From: Rhizobium terrae
GTDB lineage: Bacteria; Pseudomonadota; Alphaproteobacteria; Rhizobiales; Rhizobiaceae
Direction: 5' to 3'
NCBI RefSeq assembly: GCF_003425685.1
Contig: NZ_QJKM01000001.1
Coordinates: forward strand, 240,920 to 304,919
Length of the DNA: 64,000 bases
Shown here: positions 63,447 to 64,000 of the stretch, one piece after another
Layout: the number at the start of each line of letters is the position of its first letter
Numbering within the stretch: the stretch's first letter is position 1
The notes under the pieces: model-generated
Seen by the model: only the letters and a program-made list of their open reading frames with translations
The model's database searches: none
What the model was told of the DNA's origin: nothing
Position numbers and translations under genes: made by a program

Positions 63447-64000
63447 CTGCGTCCAGCCGTTCCCTCCAGCAGATTGCCGCCTTCTCCGCCCTCCTGCTGG
63501 CGTCTCTCGCGGCGATCGGCCTCGCCGTCGGCATCAGCGTCGGGATAGGTGATCTGCCCATCCCTCTCGCAACGACGTTCGCTGCCGTCACCAACAGGCT
63601 GGGATGGACGGCGGTCGAACTCAATCGCATCCACGAAACCGTGATCTGGGACTATCGTCTCAGCCGCGCCCTTGTGGCGGCCTTCTGCGGTGCGGGTCTT
63701 GCACTTTCGGGCGCCATCATGCAGTCGCTGCTACGCAACCCCCTTGCGGAGCCGTATGTGCTCGGCATCTCCGCCGGGGCTTCCACCGGTGCCGTCGCCA
63801 TCGTCATTCTCGGTGTTGGAAGCGGCACTGTCTCGCTGTCGGCCGGAGCTTTTGCCGGTGCATTCGCAGCCTTCTTCTTCGTTGCCCTCCTTTCCAGCGG
63901 CACGCGGGGCGGTGCTGACAGGACGATCCTCGCCGGCGTAGCCGCCTCTCAGCTATTCAATGCCGCCACATCTTACGTCGTGACGACATCCGGCAATGCG
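63443..64000 (+). CDS. FecCD-family permease, cut by the window edge
   Basis: 186 codons are visible from a GTG that overlaps the binding-protein stop by 4 bases; the frame stays open to the end. YRLSRALVAAFCGAGLALSGAIMQSLLRNPLAEPYVLGISAG (quoted as RNPLAEPYVLGISAG) is the family signature, and the first membrane segment is near residues 11-31. The remaining half and probably an ATPase gene lie beyond the window. Confidence 0.9.
   Translation, partial: MTASSRSLQQIAAFSALLLASLAAIGLAVGISVGIGDLPIPLATTFAAVTNRLGWTAVELNRIHETVIWDYRLSRALVAAFCGAGLALSGAIMQSLLRNPLAEPYVLGISAGASTGAVAIVILGVGSGTVSLSAGAFAGAFAAFFFVALLSSGTRGGADRTILAGVAASQLFNAATSYVVTTSGNA

Overview
The window looks like part of a secondary replicon or accessory chromosome region of an alphaproteobacterium of the Rhizobiales (Rhizobium/Agrobacterium/Sinorhizobium/Shinella type). 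This is an inference from high GC, tight operons with 4-base start/stop overlaps, an Agrobacterium-like uronate dehydrogenase and KdgD, many ABC importers, and intergenic CTCGGG/CCCGAG palindromes. No rRNA, tRNA, CRISPR array or intact insertion sequence was seen.

Region 1 (1-11.7 kb) is a uronate/aldarate catabolic island. It holds two GntR/FCD regulators, a LacI regulator, an alpha/beta hydrolase, two uronate-dehydrogenase-like enzymes each paired with a different enolase-superfamily enzyme, an orphan family 5 solute-binding protein, and the dehydratase KdgD. The promoter regions of udh and kdgD share a 13-base palindromic operator. A gene-poor stretch at 2.1-2.36 kb carries several hairpins, one of them an 18-bp helix with two G.U pairs, and may be a structured RNA or a group II intron relic.

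Region 2 (12-17.1 kb) is a complete MalK/Ugp-type ABC importer fused by overlaps to a metallophosphoesterase gene. Region 3 (17.2-25.4 kb) is a complete hut locus for histidine breakdown through formylglutamate (hutC, hutF; divergent hutI-H-G-U-D) with a clear HutC-type operator. A RES/Xre toxin-antitoxin pair follows (25.6-26.5 kb).

Region 4 (26.6-41 kb) is the most striking part: a minus-strand siderophore locus. A four-gene overlapping operon encodes petrobactin-type (Asb) enzymes: two NIS synthetases, an aryl-adenylating ligase, and one protein that joins an AsbD-like carrier domain to an AsbE-like domain. No AsbF-like 3-dehydroshikimate dehydratase is present. Downstream lie a FecI/FecR signalling pair, a TonB-dependent receptor with an STN signalling domain, a DUF2218 protein and a complete FecBCD-type importer.

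Region 5 (41.4-43.9 kb) encodes a secreted sorbosone-dehydrogenase-like beta-propeller, a DUF2231 membrane protein and a small secreted protein. Region 6 (44.1-52.6 kb) is a second iron-siderophore system: AraC regulator, FhuA-type receptor, binding protein, two permeases, ATPase and a reductase carrying an N-terminal DUF2218 domain. Region 7 (52.8-58 kb) is mixed: TetR, an LigI-like lactonase with a TctC-type binding protein, HU, a WGR protein, a DUF1772 membrane protein and another TetR. Region 8 (58.3 kb to the edge) joins a NitT/TauT-type ABC importer to nnrS and a third FecB/FecC-type iron importer that runs out of the window. A motif TGA-N6-TAGTCAT occurs before fecI, before the AraC gene and before region 8, which suggests one regulator, perhaps iron-responsive, over the three loci.
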